Below, one piece after another: positions 35,701 through 44,335 of a stretch of DNA of 60,427 nucleotides. Source of the stretch: Cytophagaceae bacterium (GTDB taxonomy: Bacteria; Bacteroidota; Bacteroidia; Cytophagales; Spirosomataceae); the NCBI GenBank assembly GCA_947450365.1, contig CANFVE010000016.1, forward strand, positions 1-60,427. The letters run 5' to 3'. The notes under the pieces were generated by a model that saw only the letters and a program-made list of their open reading frames with translations, was not told where the DNA came from and ran no database searches. A program made the translations under genes and the position numbers. Within the stretch, counting starts at the first letter, position 1, and every line of letters begins with the position of its first letter.

Positions 35701-36368
35701 CGCAGAATAACTCGTCGGCCGTTCAAAATTTAGTCAATGCAATCAAACGTTCCAGCAAGGATGACGAAGGCATCGCCCGCCCACCCTATTCCTTAATGAC
35801 TGGATTTATTGGAACGGCACATATTAGCGAGGCTTTATCGGCCAATGGCCAACATGATGTTGCCTATGGACTATTAACCCAAAAAACCTATCCATCTTGG
35901 TTATACTCGGTGGCCAATGGCGCCACGACCATTTGGGAACGCCTAAATTCATACACCATTGAAAACGGTTTTGGTGGAAATAATAGCATGAATTCGTTCA
36001 ACCATTATTCGTTTGGGGCAGTAGCCGGCTGGATGTATACGCGTTCTTTGGGTATTCAGCGCGATGAAAATTCCCCTGGATTTAAGCATTTCATTTTGCA
36101 ACCGACCCCCGATCCATCCGGGAAAATCACCTTTGCCAAAGGATTTGTCGAAACCATGTATGGCAAAATAGGCAGTGAATGGAAAAAAGAGGGAAATAAA
36201 GTGACTTATCATTTCCAAATCCCAGCAAACACACGAGCAGACGTTCGAATTTTAGCACCGGCAGGCGCACAAATAAAAGAAGGAGGAAAAGTCGTAAAGG
36301 CATCTGTCACGCCGACAGGTCTGCAAACCGAATTAGGTTCCGGCAGTTATCATTGGGTGGTTGAATAA
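32778..36368 (+). CDS. Exported alpha-L-rhamnosidase, GH78
   Basis: Cleaves terminal alpha-L-rhamnose from plant or microbial glycans, probably in the periplasm or at the surface. The start at ATG 32778 (MIRFILLSCLLGG) gives a good signal peptide; the frame extends upstream only to a TTG. N-terminal fibronectin-like domain (ENLQVEYQTAPLGMDETHPR-like, about 20-125), carbohydrate-binding jelly-roll, Bac_rhamnosid_N (GIYELYLNGERVGKDYF), then the (alpha/alpha)6 catalytic domain with IPTDTPARNERMGWSGD near 740-757 and EGPLGDWLSPEG near 852, ending in a C-terminal beta domain. At 1196 residues it is large for the family because of inserted Ala/Gly/Pro-rich segments near nt 33628-33710 and 35585-35645. 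A bidirectional terminator follows. Confidence 0.91.
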   Translation: MIRFILLSCLLGGFLFQTAAQFKIKNLQVEYQTAPLGMDETHPRFSWQMESTGSARNEQQSAYRILVKNSQNQTVWDSKTVSSDLSLGIAYEGNAIQAREKYTWTLQVWNAKKISASAVSSFETGLLNPQANAWHGAEWIGEKDLPLYSHYLSMYKIEYGVQLDQASKSTKASFIFGANDPRVQNRNLNIMDVQAAKNSSYVRLELDISPVALSDSGSALFHVYRVGYDKKDDALKPMASFKISNKLINASNQYQKHTFFAQCNFGVFDFYIDQVDPAHKINVAPGAAPAAGGRGANSGLNLNPVGRGNNYISFPMLSEIGFQANPNQKAQFSDVIIRNFRYPSNPLFSANENPALFAQANVAWDGKQFNVSGAQNGAFVTANPSRFAAPMLRTEFATRGKTIKNARIYATARGIYELYLNGERVGKDYFNPGLTQYNKTHQYQTFDVTSLVKSGQNAWGAWLSEGWWSGNITFTGDNWNFFGDRQSLLAQLIIQYTDGTEQIITTQPDTWSYFNDGPIRYGSFFQGEVYDAQKEAAVAGWAKPNFNAKGWKSAEKITLEGTAFVGNVPNALKFDGMALVGQLDDHVQVREIRQAQSMTEPRKGVFIYDMGQNMVGFPKIFIKNGQAGKQITLRYAEVLYPNLPEYAGQKDMIMIENIRAALAQDIYVLKGGDEYIQPRFTFHGYRYLEITGIDQAPALSQVAGLVLSSISRISSEYASSDTLVNKLWNNITYSMRGNFLSIPTDTPARNERMGWSGDINVFSKTATMMAPVNNFMRRHLLGMRDVQRADGRFTDVAPMGGGFGGTLWGTAGIVIPWESYLQYGDKAMLAEHYEAMKRYMSFLDSKVDPANGILNEGPLGDWLSPEGNKNDNTLFWMSYQAYSLQIMSKVAAILGNTTDASQYATQFESKKKVINQVYVDPNSQKIVKSGVRAARFGPPGAATAPSTAPTPSDKGQVMDTQASYAIPLGLGIIDAQNNSSAVQNLVNAIKRSSKDDEGIARPPYSLMTGFIGTAHISEALSANGQHDVAYGLLTQKTYPSWLYSVANGATTIWERLNSYTIENGFGGNNSMNSFNHYSFGAVAGWMYTRSLGIQRDENSPGFKHFILQPTPDPSGKITFAKGFVETMYGKIGSEWKKEGNKVTYHFQIPANTRADVRILAPAGAQIKEGGKVVKASVTPTGLQTELGSGSYHWVVE

Positions 36369-36390
36369 ACAGAAACCCAATAAATGATAA

Positions 36391-36422
36391 AAAAAACCTG
36401 AACAAAAGTTCAGGTTTTTTTA
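36391..36422. terminator. Bidirectional Rho-independent terminator
   Basis: AACCTGAAC, AAAA loop, GTTCAGGTT, with an A-run before and a T-run after. It sits between the convergent rhamnosidase and amidase genes and can end transcription from both sides. Confidence 0.85.
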
Positions 36423-38060
36423 TTAGAAAGTAGGATGTTTTTCTTCATGAGGAGTCAGCGACTGATAATAAGCCGCGATGCGTAAAATCGTTCCTTCATC
36501 GTATAGATTTCCGACGAACGAAATACCCGTTGGGAGATTTAGTTTTGCATCAAAACCCGTTGGGACACATACGACGGGATGGCCGGTAAGATTTGTAATC
36601 GCCGACTGATTCCCGCCCCCGCGAGAAGGGCAAATAATTGCATCAAACTTCGTCATTACCTCATTGACGCCCTGCATCAAGAGATAGCGGTGGCGTTGGG
36701 CATTGATGTATTCCACAGCAGGCGTGAAACGCGAGGTACGAAATTGGTTTGGCCAATCGTTTTTGCCTTGTCGGGTTAATTGGTCGTCGATGTTAAGGCG
36801 TGTCAAATCATCAAATTGCGCGGCACATTCCGCACCAATGATAATGTCCATCAAATTCACTGGATAGACTTTTTCATCTGGAAAATCCACGGGAATTAAT
36901 TCAACTCCGCTCTTTTTAAAGGCTTGAAGGACCTTCCATTCGTTGCGTGTTGTATCGGTAATTTTGTCAAAATAGTTTTTGGCATAGCCGATTTTTAGTT
37001 TTTTAACCGGCTGGTTTGCCGAATAATTGAAGGGCATTTGGACCGCAGCTAAATCCTTCCCATCCGTTCCGTGAATGGCCTGAAATACGATGGCTGCGTC
37101 CGTGGCCGACCGACAAATCGGCCCGATTTTATCCAAGCTATAACTTAAAGCCATGGCGCCAGAGCGGCTGACACGACCAAAGGTGGGCCGTAAGCCCGTC
37201 GCCCCACACGTCGTCGACGGGGAGACAATACTCCCCCAGGTTTCGGTACCGATCGCAAATGGGACTAAACCCGCCACCGTCGCAGAGGCAGAACCGGCGG
37301 AAGAACCGGAGGATCCATAATTGAGGTTCCAAGGATTTTTGGTGCGACCGCCGAACCAATAATCCCCCATGGCGAGGGCGCCGAGGGTAAATTTGGCGAC
37401 TAAAACAGCTCCCGCGTCACGAAGGCGCTGGTAAACATAAGCGTCTTCCTGGATTTCTTGGTTCTTAAAAGGCGCGGCGCCCCAGGTGGTTTTGGTGCCT
37501 TTGACGGCAAATAGATCTTTAAGTCCGTAGGGAATTCCGTGCAAGGGCCCTTTATATTTGCCCTGTTTAATTTCTTGGTCGGCTTTATTTGCCTGCTGGA
37601 GGGCGATGTCTTCGGTGATGGAAATAACGCATTGGAGTTGGGGTCCGAACTCCCGGATGCGTTGGATAAACAATTGGGTTAATTCAAGGGAGCTGACTTG
37701 CCGGGTTTTGAGCAAATAGCCCAATTGACCCACGGAATAGAATGCCAAATCCTTCAATTGGGCTGGTCTTTTTACCTTTTCCTCGGGCCATACAATCGGC
37801 TTTTGAATATTATTTAATTGCATTCCGGGTAGAACCGGGTTTTGCCAAAGACTAAGCGGTACCTGATTCGGAAGCGAAAGGCGGTGCATCGCTTTGTAAT
37901 TCGCGACATTATCTATCACATCCGAATAGAGTGTGTCTAATTCCTGAGATGTAAATTGCAAATCAAAAATCCGGGTGGCGGATTCAAGGTCGCTTCGGGA
38001 TTGGCTGAAACTATTGGTAAAAAAGCTAACAAATAGAATGAGTGATAACGTGAATTTCAT
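36423..38060 (-). CDS. Exported amidase-signature-family amidase
   Basis: Hydrolyses a carbon-nitrogen amide bond; the substrate is unknown. Signal peptide about 1-19 (LSLILFVSFFTNSFSQ). The Ser-cisSer-Lys triad is visible as K181 in PYGLKDLFAVKG, S251 in YGSSGSSAG and S277 in ETWGSIVSP. The N-terminal ~100 residues are an extra helical region. 545 residues. Periplasmic location fits the export signal and is unusual compared with GatA-type relatives. It follows the GT-C membrane protein with a 36-bp gap in the same direction. Confidence 0.9.
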   Translation of the reverse strand: MKFTLSLILFVSFFTNSFSQSRSDLESATRIFDLQFTSQELDTLYSDVIDNVANYKAMHRLSLPNQVPLSLWQNPVLPGMQLNNIQKPIVWPEEKVKRPAQLKDLAFYSVGQLGYLLKTRQVSSLELTQLFIQRIREFGPQLQCVISITEDIALQQANKADQEIKQGKYKGPLHGIPYGLKDLFAVKGTKTTWGAAPFKNQEIQEDAYVYQRLRDAGAVLVAKFTLGALAMGDYWFGGRTKNPWNLNYGSSGSSAGSASATVAGLVPFAIGTETWGSIVSPSTTCGATGLRPTFGRVSRSGAMALSYSLDKIGPICRSATDAAIVFQAIHGTDGKDLAAVQMPFNYSANQPVKKLKIGYAKNYFDKITDTTRNEWKVLQAFKKSGVELIPVDFPDEKVYPVNLMDIIIGAECAAQFDDLTRLNIDDQLTRQGKNDWPNQFRTSRFTPAVEYINAQRHRYLLMQGVNEVMTKFDAIICPSRGGGNQSAITNLTGHPVVCVPTGFDAKLNLPTGISFVGNLYDEGTILRIAAYYQSLTPHEEKHPTF

Positions 38061-38096
38061 TAGATCTAATTTACAGGCATAACGGCAGATATTGCC

Positions 38097-39653
38097 TTAT
38101 TGTTTTTTTAATTGATAAATAGCAAAATCTTTTCTTTTCAATTTTAATTCATAGTTTTTATACACAAATGCCGGCAACTTAGTTCCTTTAAATTTGGTCA
38201 CTAAATCCCAAGTATCTACAATAAAATAGGGCATTTTTTTATGTAAATCTTCAAATAAAACCTGCTCCTCTTTTTGAAACATGTAGGTATTTTTCTCTCT
38301 AAATGCACGTTCATAATAGGAGCATTGAGAGGAACGATAGGTCAAATCAAATTCATTTTGCAGTTCATAATAGAGCGCGTGGGACTGAGTCCAGCCTAAG
38401 GATAACATGGCGGCATTGGGTACCTTGTGAGTGAGTAAATATGATTTCATTTCTTCATTGACCAATAAAGAAAAAGGTTTCCCGAAGGTATATTGATCGA
38501 TGGATTTATGCTGGATTTTATCGATCACTAACCTACATGAATGACTAAAAATCGTGTAATTAAAATGCATCAACAGCACGATATAAAAAACAGGTGAAAA
38601 GGCAGGAAAGAATTTGAAAACATCCCCTACAAAAATAGCTGCTGGTACAAAAAGTAAAATGTAATAATGGCCATAATCGTTCTTGCCTAGGATAATGGAA
38701 AGGGCTGCCACCAACAAAAACGAAAAACTTTGAAAGGCTGGATGTAGAAAAAGACTGAATTTTAAACGCTTGAAAACCGATGTTTTTTCGACCATTAATT
38801 TATAGGCAAACAAGAAAATAAAAATCCACAAAAAGCCATAATAGGGATTAAAACGGTTTAAAAAATTCAGGGGATTGATTTTTTCTTGTCCGAAAGCATC
38901 GCTTGAAATATATTCAAAATTCTTTTCGATATAGGCAAAATAAAAGTCGTCCATATTTCCAATGAGCCATAAGAACCCGAACCACATCAGATTAAAAACC
39001 ACATAGGAGGAGACTAACATAAGGGCATGTTGATATTCTTTTTGAAAGACCAATTTCCCGAAAAGAAAAATGCCAAAAAATGCCGTCAGCGGAAGCGCTT
39101 GGAACTTTATAAAGGGTAGAACAAATAAAATAAAGGCGAAGGCGACAATCACAAATGAGCACTTACCAAATCTTAACATCCAAAATAAAACGGCGGTAAA
39201 GATCATGAGTTGATATTCCGTATTATAACAAAAAATACCATCGTAATATTGGCCAAAGAAGGGCACATTGAAACATTGTACCAAAATACCAAAAGCGACC
39301 ATGGACATGATCGCTGTGCCTTTTTGTGCAGATTTTGCGACTAAAAAAAGGGATGGTAAAATAAAAAAGAAAAAGGAAATTAAGCGGAGTTGGTATAACT
39401 TCGAAAACCCCGTCATGAGTTTAAAAAAAGATAACACATATATGGCAAAGGGCCCGGAGGTATGTGCATCAAACCCAACAAATGGGCTGGGGTTTTCCAT
39501 GCACCTGCGAATCGCATACATGTATTCTAATTCATCGGGATCTAACGAATTTTCTCTAAATGATATAATCCTCCCGACAAACAAAATGATGGATATGATT
39601 CCAAAAATGGTCCATATACGCTGTTTGTCATGTGATAATGCTTTATTATTCAT
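38097..39653 (-). CDS. Multi-pass GT-C fold glycosyltransferase
   Basis: 518 residues with about 10-11 membrane spans (IFGIISIILFVGRII, FFFILPSLFLVA, FVIVAFAFILFVLPFI, FSFLLVAALSIILG, FSPVFYIVLLMHFN). The first periplasmic loop begins with LDPDELEYMY (D38, D40, E41), the position of the catalytic acidic motif in ArnT/PMT-type enzymes that use polyprenyl-phosphate sugars. A soluble C-terminal domain follows (about 400-518). Likely a sugar transferase acting on the outer face of the inner membrane; acceptor unknown. Low GC relative to its neighbours is noticeable by eye. Confidence 0.75.
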   Translation of the reverse strand: MNNKALSHDKQRIWTIFGIISIILFVGRIISFRENSLDPDELEYMYAIRRCMENPSPFVGFDAHTSGPFAIYVLSFFKLMTGFSKLYQLRLISFFFFILPSLFLVAKSAQKGTAIMSMVAFGILVQCFNVPFFGQYYDGIFCYNTEYQLMIFTAVLFWMLRFGKCSFVIVAFAFILFVLPFIKFQALPLTAFFGIFLFGKLVFQKEYQHALMLVSSYVVFNLMWFGFLWLIGNMDDFYFAYIEKNFEYISSDAFGQEKINPLNFLNRFNPYYGFLWIFIFLFAYKLMVEKTSVFKRLKFSLFLHPAFQSFSFLLVAALSIILGKNDYGHYYILLFVPAAIFVGDVFKFFPAFSPVFYIVLLMHFNYTIFSHSCRLVIDKIQHKSIDQYTFGKPFSLLVNEEMKSYLLTHKVPNAAMLSLGWTQSHALYYELQNEFDLTYRSSQCSYYERAFREKNTYMFQKEEQVLFEDLHKKMPYFIVDTWDLVTKFKGTKLPAFVYKNYELKLKRKDFAIYQLKKQ

Positions 39654-39725
39654 TGGGTAATGTTATTCGACAAGCAAATTATACATAATGTCGAAAACCA
39701 TCACCACATGAATTCACCTATTTCC

Positions 39726-42296
39726 TTATAAACTATGTCGCAAGCTAATCCCATAGGTCCGAGGATCTCCTAAAACTGCCGCATATTGGCCTGCATTACC
39801 CCCAGCGGCTAAGAGTTGTTCGAAATAATTTTGGTTCAAAACGTTCCTAGCCCATATGGAGATACTCACCCCTTTCGCGGCTCTAAAACCAATTCGCGCG
39901 TTTAACAAGGAATAGCCTTCGATGTTCAAAAATTTCGAGGGAGAAGCGCTCGAGGAGAATCTGGAACGGGCATATTCGTCCACAGCGATGTAAAATTCAC
40001 CGGTTTGGCCGATTAATTTAGCCACGGAGGTATATTCCGCACCAAAAGAGGCCGCCCATTTGGAAACACCTGGAAGGTCTCCCCCTGACACATCTTTAAA
40101 CGTGGCTTCCCCTCCCGTTTCCTCCAATGGCACCGGTGCATTTTTAAATGAGGAATAAATCGCATCCGTATACGCTAGATTGCCGTAAAAAGAGAAGTGT
40201 TTGGTTAGGCTTAAAGTACCGTCAACTTCCACGCCCTGCACCCGTACCCCTTCGGCATTCGCCAAATAACCCCGATTTACGGCAGGATCTGGTGTTTGGA
40301 CTAAGGTTTGATAATCTGTAATATCCGTGTGATAAGCTGTTAGATTAAAGGTTGAATTCACATTTGGGCGGGTTTTCAGGCCGATCTCCACATGTTTAGT
40401 GCCTTCAGGCCGGATGGTGGCCAACTCTAACATGGGTTTCCCGTTCGCGCTTGGCAAGCCCCCTAAATTTAGGCCTACAGGTTTATAGCCCGTAGAATAG
40501 GTAACGAAGGAATTGAAGTTTTTTGATCCTCTATAGGCTAGGGTTACCTGACCCGAAAAATTACGATCCGTCACATCCACATCAAAGGCTTGATCCGAAT
40601 ACACCAATTTTTTCAAGGCGATTAGTGCAGGATCTGTTGTCTGTAATCCGCCATAGGTTGTACGGCTATAGGTCAAATCTTTGGCATCATAATTATATCG
40701 AATCCCTGGCATGAAGCTGATTTTTTTGCCTAATGCGATGTCCAATTGGGCGAAAACTGCTGCGCTAAGTGTATTTAAATTGGACCGAGTTTTTATGCCA
40801 TAGCCTTCGAAAAGACCGGGTGTCTTCCATAAAGCACTGGTGGAACTTTGGTTAAATCGCCAGGTAGCGGCCCCGCCTTCCTCGGTTTGATCGGGATTCG
40901 ACTTCAGATTTTGACCAAACACAAAGGCACCAAAAACAGCACTTAACTTGGACGAAAGCGTGCCTGCCCACCTGATTTCTTGGGACCATTGTTCATGGGT
41001 TGATGGCGCCTGAGAATATTTTAACGCTTGTAATCCGGTGAAATCCCGGTCATTGGAAGGGTCCCAATTCCAATAACGCCAAGCGGATGTGGACGTTAAG
41101 GTTCCCGAACCTAATGCAATATCTGCATTCAAGGAAATACCCCCTAAGTCCTGGTTGGAACGCCAAGGGGTATCGTGGTCGATCAATCGGTCGAATGGAT
41201 TACGGCTAGGGAGCGTATAGTTTAAGTCTTTGATGATGTTGTCAAATTGGCGATAGGCAGCACGTAGGGTCGGGGCCACACCGGCAAAAACCTGAGCGTA
41301 TCCATTGGGTCTTTGTTCGGTGAAATCTCCGATGAGGGTCAATTTTACGTGTTCGGAAGGCACAAAAAGCATTTGGCCCCGAACACCTAAGTTATTTAGG
41401 TCATTCACTTTTTGTTGGGTCGCTACATTGTACAATAAACCATCCCGCTGCGTGCCAGAAAAAGAAATTCGGGCTGCTAAGGTCTTCGAAAGTGGGCCCG
41501 TGATGCTGGCTTTGGCCTGAATATAGCCATAGTTTCCATAGCTTAATTCGAAATTCGCTCCTGGGGTAAAACTCGCTTTTTTGGTCGTCACGTTAAAGTT
41601 TCCTGCGGAGGTATTTTTGCCAAAAAGTGTTCCTTGAGGTCCGCGAAGCACTTCCACTTGTTCGATATCGACAAAATCCATGGTGGTAGCGGCTGGTCGG
41701 GCATAATACACCCCATCCACATAAAAACCGACGCCGGGATCGATGCCGTCATTCGTTAAGCCAAAGGTCGTGCCTAAACCCCGGATGCTTAAGGAGGTAT
41801 TTCGCGGATTCGAGGAATAGAGTTGCACCGAGGGGATGAATTCTTTTAAGCGATTCACGTTAAAGGATCCTGTTTCGGCTACTTTGGTGCCCCCGATGAC
41901 GGTGATGGGAATAGGAACATCTTGAACGGCTTCTTTTCGCCGACGAGATGTCACCACAATCTCCTCCAATTCCTTCATTTCCTCCTTCAGCAATACCGTT
42001 ACAGGCGTTCCTTCGGCTACATATTCCTGTTTTTGGTAGCCAATAAAACTCAGCACGAGCGTAAAGGGAAATTTTTGACCCGTTTGAAAATAGAAATTAC
42101 CTTCTGAATCCGTCAAAACTCCGTGTGTGGTTCCTTTAATGAAAATGGAGACGCCGGGAATGGCCTGTTTGGTTTTCTCGTCGAGCACTTGGCCCTTCAA
42201 GGTTGAATTAATAGTCGGCTTACTTAGCTGAGCCACCGAAAAAAACGAAGAAAAAATCAGGGCAATGCCCAATAGGAAAGCATAGAAAAATTTCAT
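39726..42296 (-). CDS. TonB-dependent outer-membrane receptor
   Basis: 856 residues. Signal peptide 1-22 (LLGIALIFSSFFSVAQ). A carboxypeptidase-regulatory-like domain covers about 32-108 (LKGQVLDEKTKQAIPGVSIF). TonB-box-like EEIVVTSRRR comes next, then the plug (about 120-230; YSSNPRNTSLSIRGLGTTFG, VLRGPQGTLFGKNTSAG), and a 22-strand barrel ending in RTYGISLRHSL with a terminal aromatic-type strand. The plug and barrel resemble iron-complex or vitamin-type receptors more than SusC, and no susD gene is adjacent. A cupin-AraC regulator lies just upstream and is a likely controller. The gene has its own strong promoter and a 130-nt leader with a hairpin. The ligand is unknown. Confidence 0.92.
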   Translation of the reverse strand: MKFFYAFLLGIALIFSSFFSVAQLSKPTINSTLKGQVLDEKTKQAIPGVSIFIKGTTHGVLTDSEGNFYFQTGQKFPFTLVLSFIGYQKQEYVAEGTPVTVLLKEEMKELEEIVVTSRRRKEAVQDVPIPITVIGGTKVAETGSFNVNRLKEFIPSVQLYSSNPRNTSLSIRGLGTTFGLTNDGIDPGVGFYVDGVYYARPAATTMDFVDIEQVEVLRGPQGTLFGKNTSAGNFNVTTKKASFTPGANFELSYGNYGYIQAKASITGPLSKTLAARISFSGTQRDGLLYNVATQQKVNDLNNLGVRGQMLFVPSEHVKLTLIGDFTEQRPNGYAQVFAGVAPTLRAAYRQFDNIIKDLNYTLPSRNPFDRLIDHDTPWRSNQDLGGISLNADIALGSGTLTSTSAWRYWNWDPSNDRDFTGLQALKYSQAPSTHEQWSQEIRWAGTLSSKLSAVFGAFVFGQNLKSNPDQTEEGGAATWRFNQSSTSALWKTPGLFEGYGIKTRSNLNTLSAAVFAQLDIALGKKISFMPGIRYNYDAKDLTYSRTTYGGLQTTDPALIALKKLVYSDQAFDVDVTDRNFSGQVTLAYRGSKNFNSFVTYSTGYKPVGLNLGGLPSANGKPMLELATIRPEGTKHVEIGLKTRPNVNSTFNLTAYHTDITDYQTLVQTPDPAVNRGYLANAEGVRVQGVEVDGTLSLTKHFSFYGNLAYTDAIYSSFKNAPVPLEETGGEATFKDVSGGDLPGVSKWAASFGAEYTSVAKLIGQTGEFYIAVDEYARSRFSSSASPSKFLNIEGYSLLNARIGFRAAKGVSISIWARNVLNQNYFEQLLAAGGNAGQYAAVLGDPRTYGISLRHSL

Positions 42297-42356
42297 TACT
42301 TGTACTGTTTAATGTGAATAAGAATTCATTTTGCGATGAGCTTGTTTCGTAAACTC

Positions 42357-42386
42357 GCCAATCTGTTGCCGCAGATTGGCTTTTTT
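42357..42386. other. Strong hairpin in the TonB-receptor leader / terminator-like on plus strand
   Basis: GCCAATCTG, 6-nt loop, CAGATTGGC, followed on the plus strand by six T and an AT-rich stretch. On the minus strand it lies within the 5' leader of the TonB receptor mRNA, about 60 nt before the ATG, with the A-run in front. As a terminator it points along the plus strand, where no gene precedes it. Confidence 0.6.
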
Positions 42387-42432
42387 ATATCATCATAAAC
42401 TACAAAGCCTACGGATTTAGTAGATTATAAGA

Positions 42433-42463
42433 CAAAAGTAAGGTGTCATTTTTTAAAAACAAA
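42433..42463 (-). promoter_or_regulatory. Promoter of the TonB-dependent receptor gene
   Basis: On the minus strand TTTG (42460-42463), a 19-bp spacer, then TACTTTTG (42433-42440): a full match to the Bacteroidota promoter. It begins just after the AraC stop codon. The predicted start near 42426 gives a leader of about 130 nt. Confidence 0.6.
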
Positions 42464-42469
42464 CTATTT

Positions 42470-43372
42470 TTAAAAAGTTTTTCGAAACGTTTTTGGGGTA
42501 GTGCTTGCCATTTTTCTAAAAAAATGATTAAAATAACTGACTTCATTAAAGCCCAAAGCTTCCGCGATTTCAGTGATGGTCCAGTCTCCGAATTTCAGCA
42601 TCAACTTCGCTTCTTGTAAAATCCGTTCCGCAATCACCTGCGAAGTCGTTTTTTGGGTTGTTTCTTTAATTGCCCGGTTCAAATGATTGACGTGTACCGC
42701 TAATTGCGTCGCAAAATCAGAAGGTGACTTCAATTTTACCTGAGCATGTGAACCCTCAATGGGAAACTGGCGTTCCAATAACTCCAAAAACAACATGGAG
42801 ATTTTTTGATTCGCATTTCCGGGTGCGTAGCGGGTGATGTTGGCAGGCTCTAACTTTAAGGCCGTATGCATCAGCTCCAAAGCAATATTCCGCAACATAT
42901 CGTATTTGTGAATATATTCCGAATCAATTTCAACAAGCATTTTCTCAAACAATCCAACGAATATTTGATACGAATCTTCCGCTAATTCAATCACCGGAAT
43001 TCCCTGCGGTTGGTAAATGGAGTAACGGTTCAACTGACCAAATTGACGAAAAAAATCATCATTAAAAATACAGAAATAACCACTCTCAATGGATTCTGTA
43101 TTTTCCCATTTATATGGAATCAAAGGATTCGAAAAGACAATCGCCATTTCCTTCACCTCGATGACCTTATCCGCAAAAAAGATTTTTCCTTGGCCCCGAA
43201 CAAGGGTAATTTTATAAAAATCACGCCGACGATAGGGCACCGGTTTCGCCCCAGCCCCAATGTAAGGATCCAATTTAAACACATTAAAATGCCCCCAATC
43301 CTGGGTCAAGGACTCAGGAATCCACGTAAATTTCTTCCGATAAAAGGCCTCTAACGTCTCTACCGTTGCCAT
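42470..43372 (-). CDS. Cupin-AraC transcription regulator
   Basis: 300 residues. An N-terminal cupin sensor domain (about 20-140; YKITLVRGQGKIFFADKVIE, AIVFSNPLIPYKWE) is followed by a C-terminal AraC double HTH (about 205-300; FATQLAVHVNHLNRAIKE, ITEIAEALGFNEVSYFNHFF, TTPKTFRKTF). It is the common Bacteroidota type that responds to small organic ligands. It follows the outer-membrane protein gene by 8 bp and precedes the TonB receptor, so it probably controls one or both. Confidence 0.9.
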   Translation of the reverse strand: MATVETLEAFYRKKFTWIPESLTQDWGHFNVFKLDPYIGAGAKPVPYRRRDFYKITLVRGQGKIFFADKVIEVKEMAIVFSNPLIPYKWENTESIESGYFCIFNDDFFRQFGQLNRYSIYQPQGIPVIELAEDSYQIFVGLFEKMLVEIDSEYIHKYDMLRNIALELMHTALKLEPANITRYAPGNANQKISMLFLELLERQFPIEGSHAQVKLKSPSDFATQLAVHVNHLNRAIKETTQKTTSQVIAERILQEAKLMLKFGDWTITEIAEALGFNEVSYFNHFFRKMASTTPKTFRKTF

Positions 43373-43380
43373 ATTTGATG

Positions 43381-44157
43381 CTAAAAAAACCGCTTAAGCT
43401 TCTTATTAAACGAATAGATCAAACTCACATTCCAAACGACATCATCTCCGGGAATTTCAGAATTTAATTTCTTGTTAATCACCGAAGAGACCGAAAACGG
43501 GGATTTAGGACTCGATAAGGTCAAGGTTTCCGTGAAATAATAACCTTTTCGATCATCCATTTTCAACACATAGACCTGCGGATTAAATCGCAAATACGCG
43601 TCCTTCGCCACCCGAATATTGGAGATTCCCGCGTTCAAGGTAAAGAAATGCGTATTGTTCGTCGAACCCTCTGTAAATCCATGCGAATACAAATAATATA
43701 TCCCCAAAGTCAGGTGTTTGTTGACGACATAGGTGGGAATCCATTCGGTGGCAATGTATTGTTGGTGCCCCAACATCGACACCGACCTCCCCTGCGCATC
43801 AAACAAATTAAACGTCCGAAAAGCCACCGAAGGATGGGCCCCCACCTGAAACCGAAAACGAGATGTATTCACGGCCTTATACCGAAACCAAAAAATAAAA
43901 GACCAAGGTTTTCCCTCCAATGAAAAACGAAATTGAGGCTCAAAGGCCAAACGCTCATTTCCCACCGACAAATCAAAAATCGCCGCCGGTTTCCCCAGCG
44001 TGAACATCGGCAACAAGGAAATTCCATTATTCGTTACACTCGCCGCACCCGAAATATGATAGGTCGTTTGAACACTATCCCCAGCCGCCTCTTCCCCATG
44101 AGCGAAAAAAGACAAGCCCATCACCAAGCAAATACCTATCAAAAATTTATGCATCAT
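43381..44157 (-). CDS. Probable outer-membrane beta-barrel protein of unknown function
   Basis: 258 residues. Signal peptide about 1-21 (FLIGICLVMGLSFFAHG). Alternating amphipathic strands with aromatic ends throughout (SFIFWFRYKAVNTSRFRFQV, HLTLGIYYLYSHGFTEG) suggest a small barrel of about 10-12 strands. The last residues KKLKRFF end in Phe, as barrel C-termini do. It is the first gene of a unit with the cupin-AraC regulator and near the TonB receptor; a shared substrate is a guess. Divergent from the Bcr-type pump by 178 bp. Confidence 0.72.
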   Translation of the reverse strand: MMHKFLIGICLVMGLSFFAHGEEAAGDSVQTTYHISGAASVTNNGISLLPMFTLGKPAAIFDLSVGNERLAFEPQFRFSLEGKPWSFIFWFRYKAVNTSRFRFQVGAHPSVAFRTFNLFDAQGRSVSMLGHQQYIATEWIPTYVVNKHLTLGIYYLYSHGFTEGSTNNTHFFTLNAGISNIRVAKDAYLRFNPQVYVLKMDDRKGYYFTETLTLSSPKSPFSVSSVINKKLNSEIPGDDVVWNVSLIYSFNKKLKRFF

Positions 44158-44182
44158 TCAAACGGTTCATTTTAAGAATTTA

Positions 44183-44190
44183 CAAATTTA
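44183..44190 (-). promoter_or_regulatory. -7 promoter box of the outer-membrane protein gene
   Basis: TAAATTTG on the minus strand matches TAnnTTTG, 25 bp before the ATG. No clear upstream box. Confidence 0.35.
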
Positions 44191-44335
44191 GGTGCTTTAT
44201 TGATATAAAATCCTATATCTGTCAAACAATTACTTGTAAAAATCAAACATTACTCCCCAAACTTTTGATTCATCATAAACAAAGCACAATGCTTCGTTTT
44301 CGAAAAAAGGGTCGTAATTTAGCGGCTTCAAAAAA

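Noticed and set aside
42357..42386. Simple terminator of the cupin-AraC gene
   Set aside because: The T-run is on the wrong side for minus-strand transcription, so it is listed as a hairpin of uncertain role and not as that gene's terminator.
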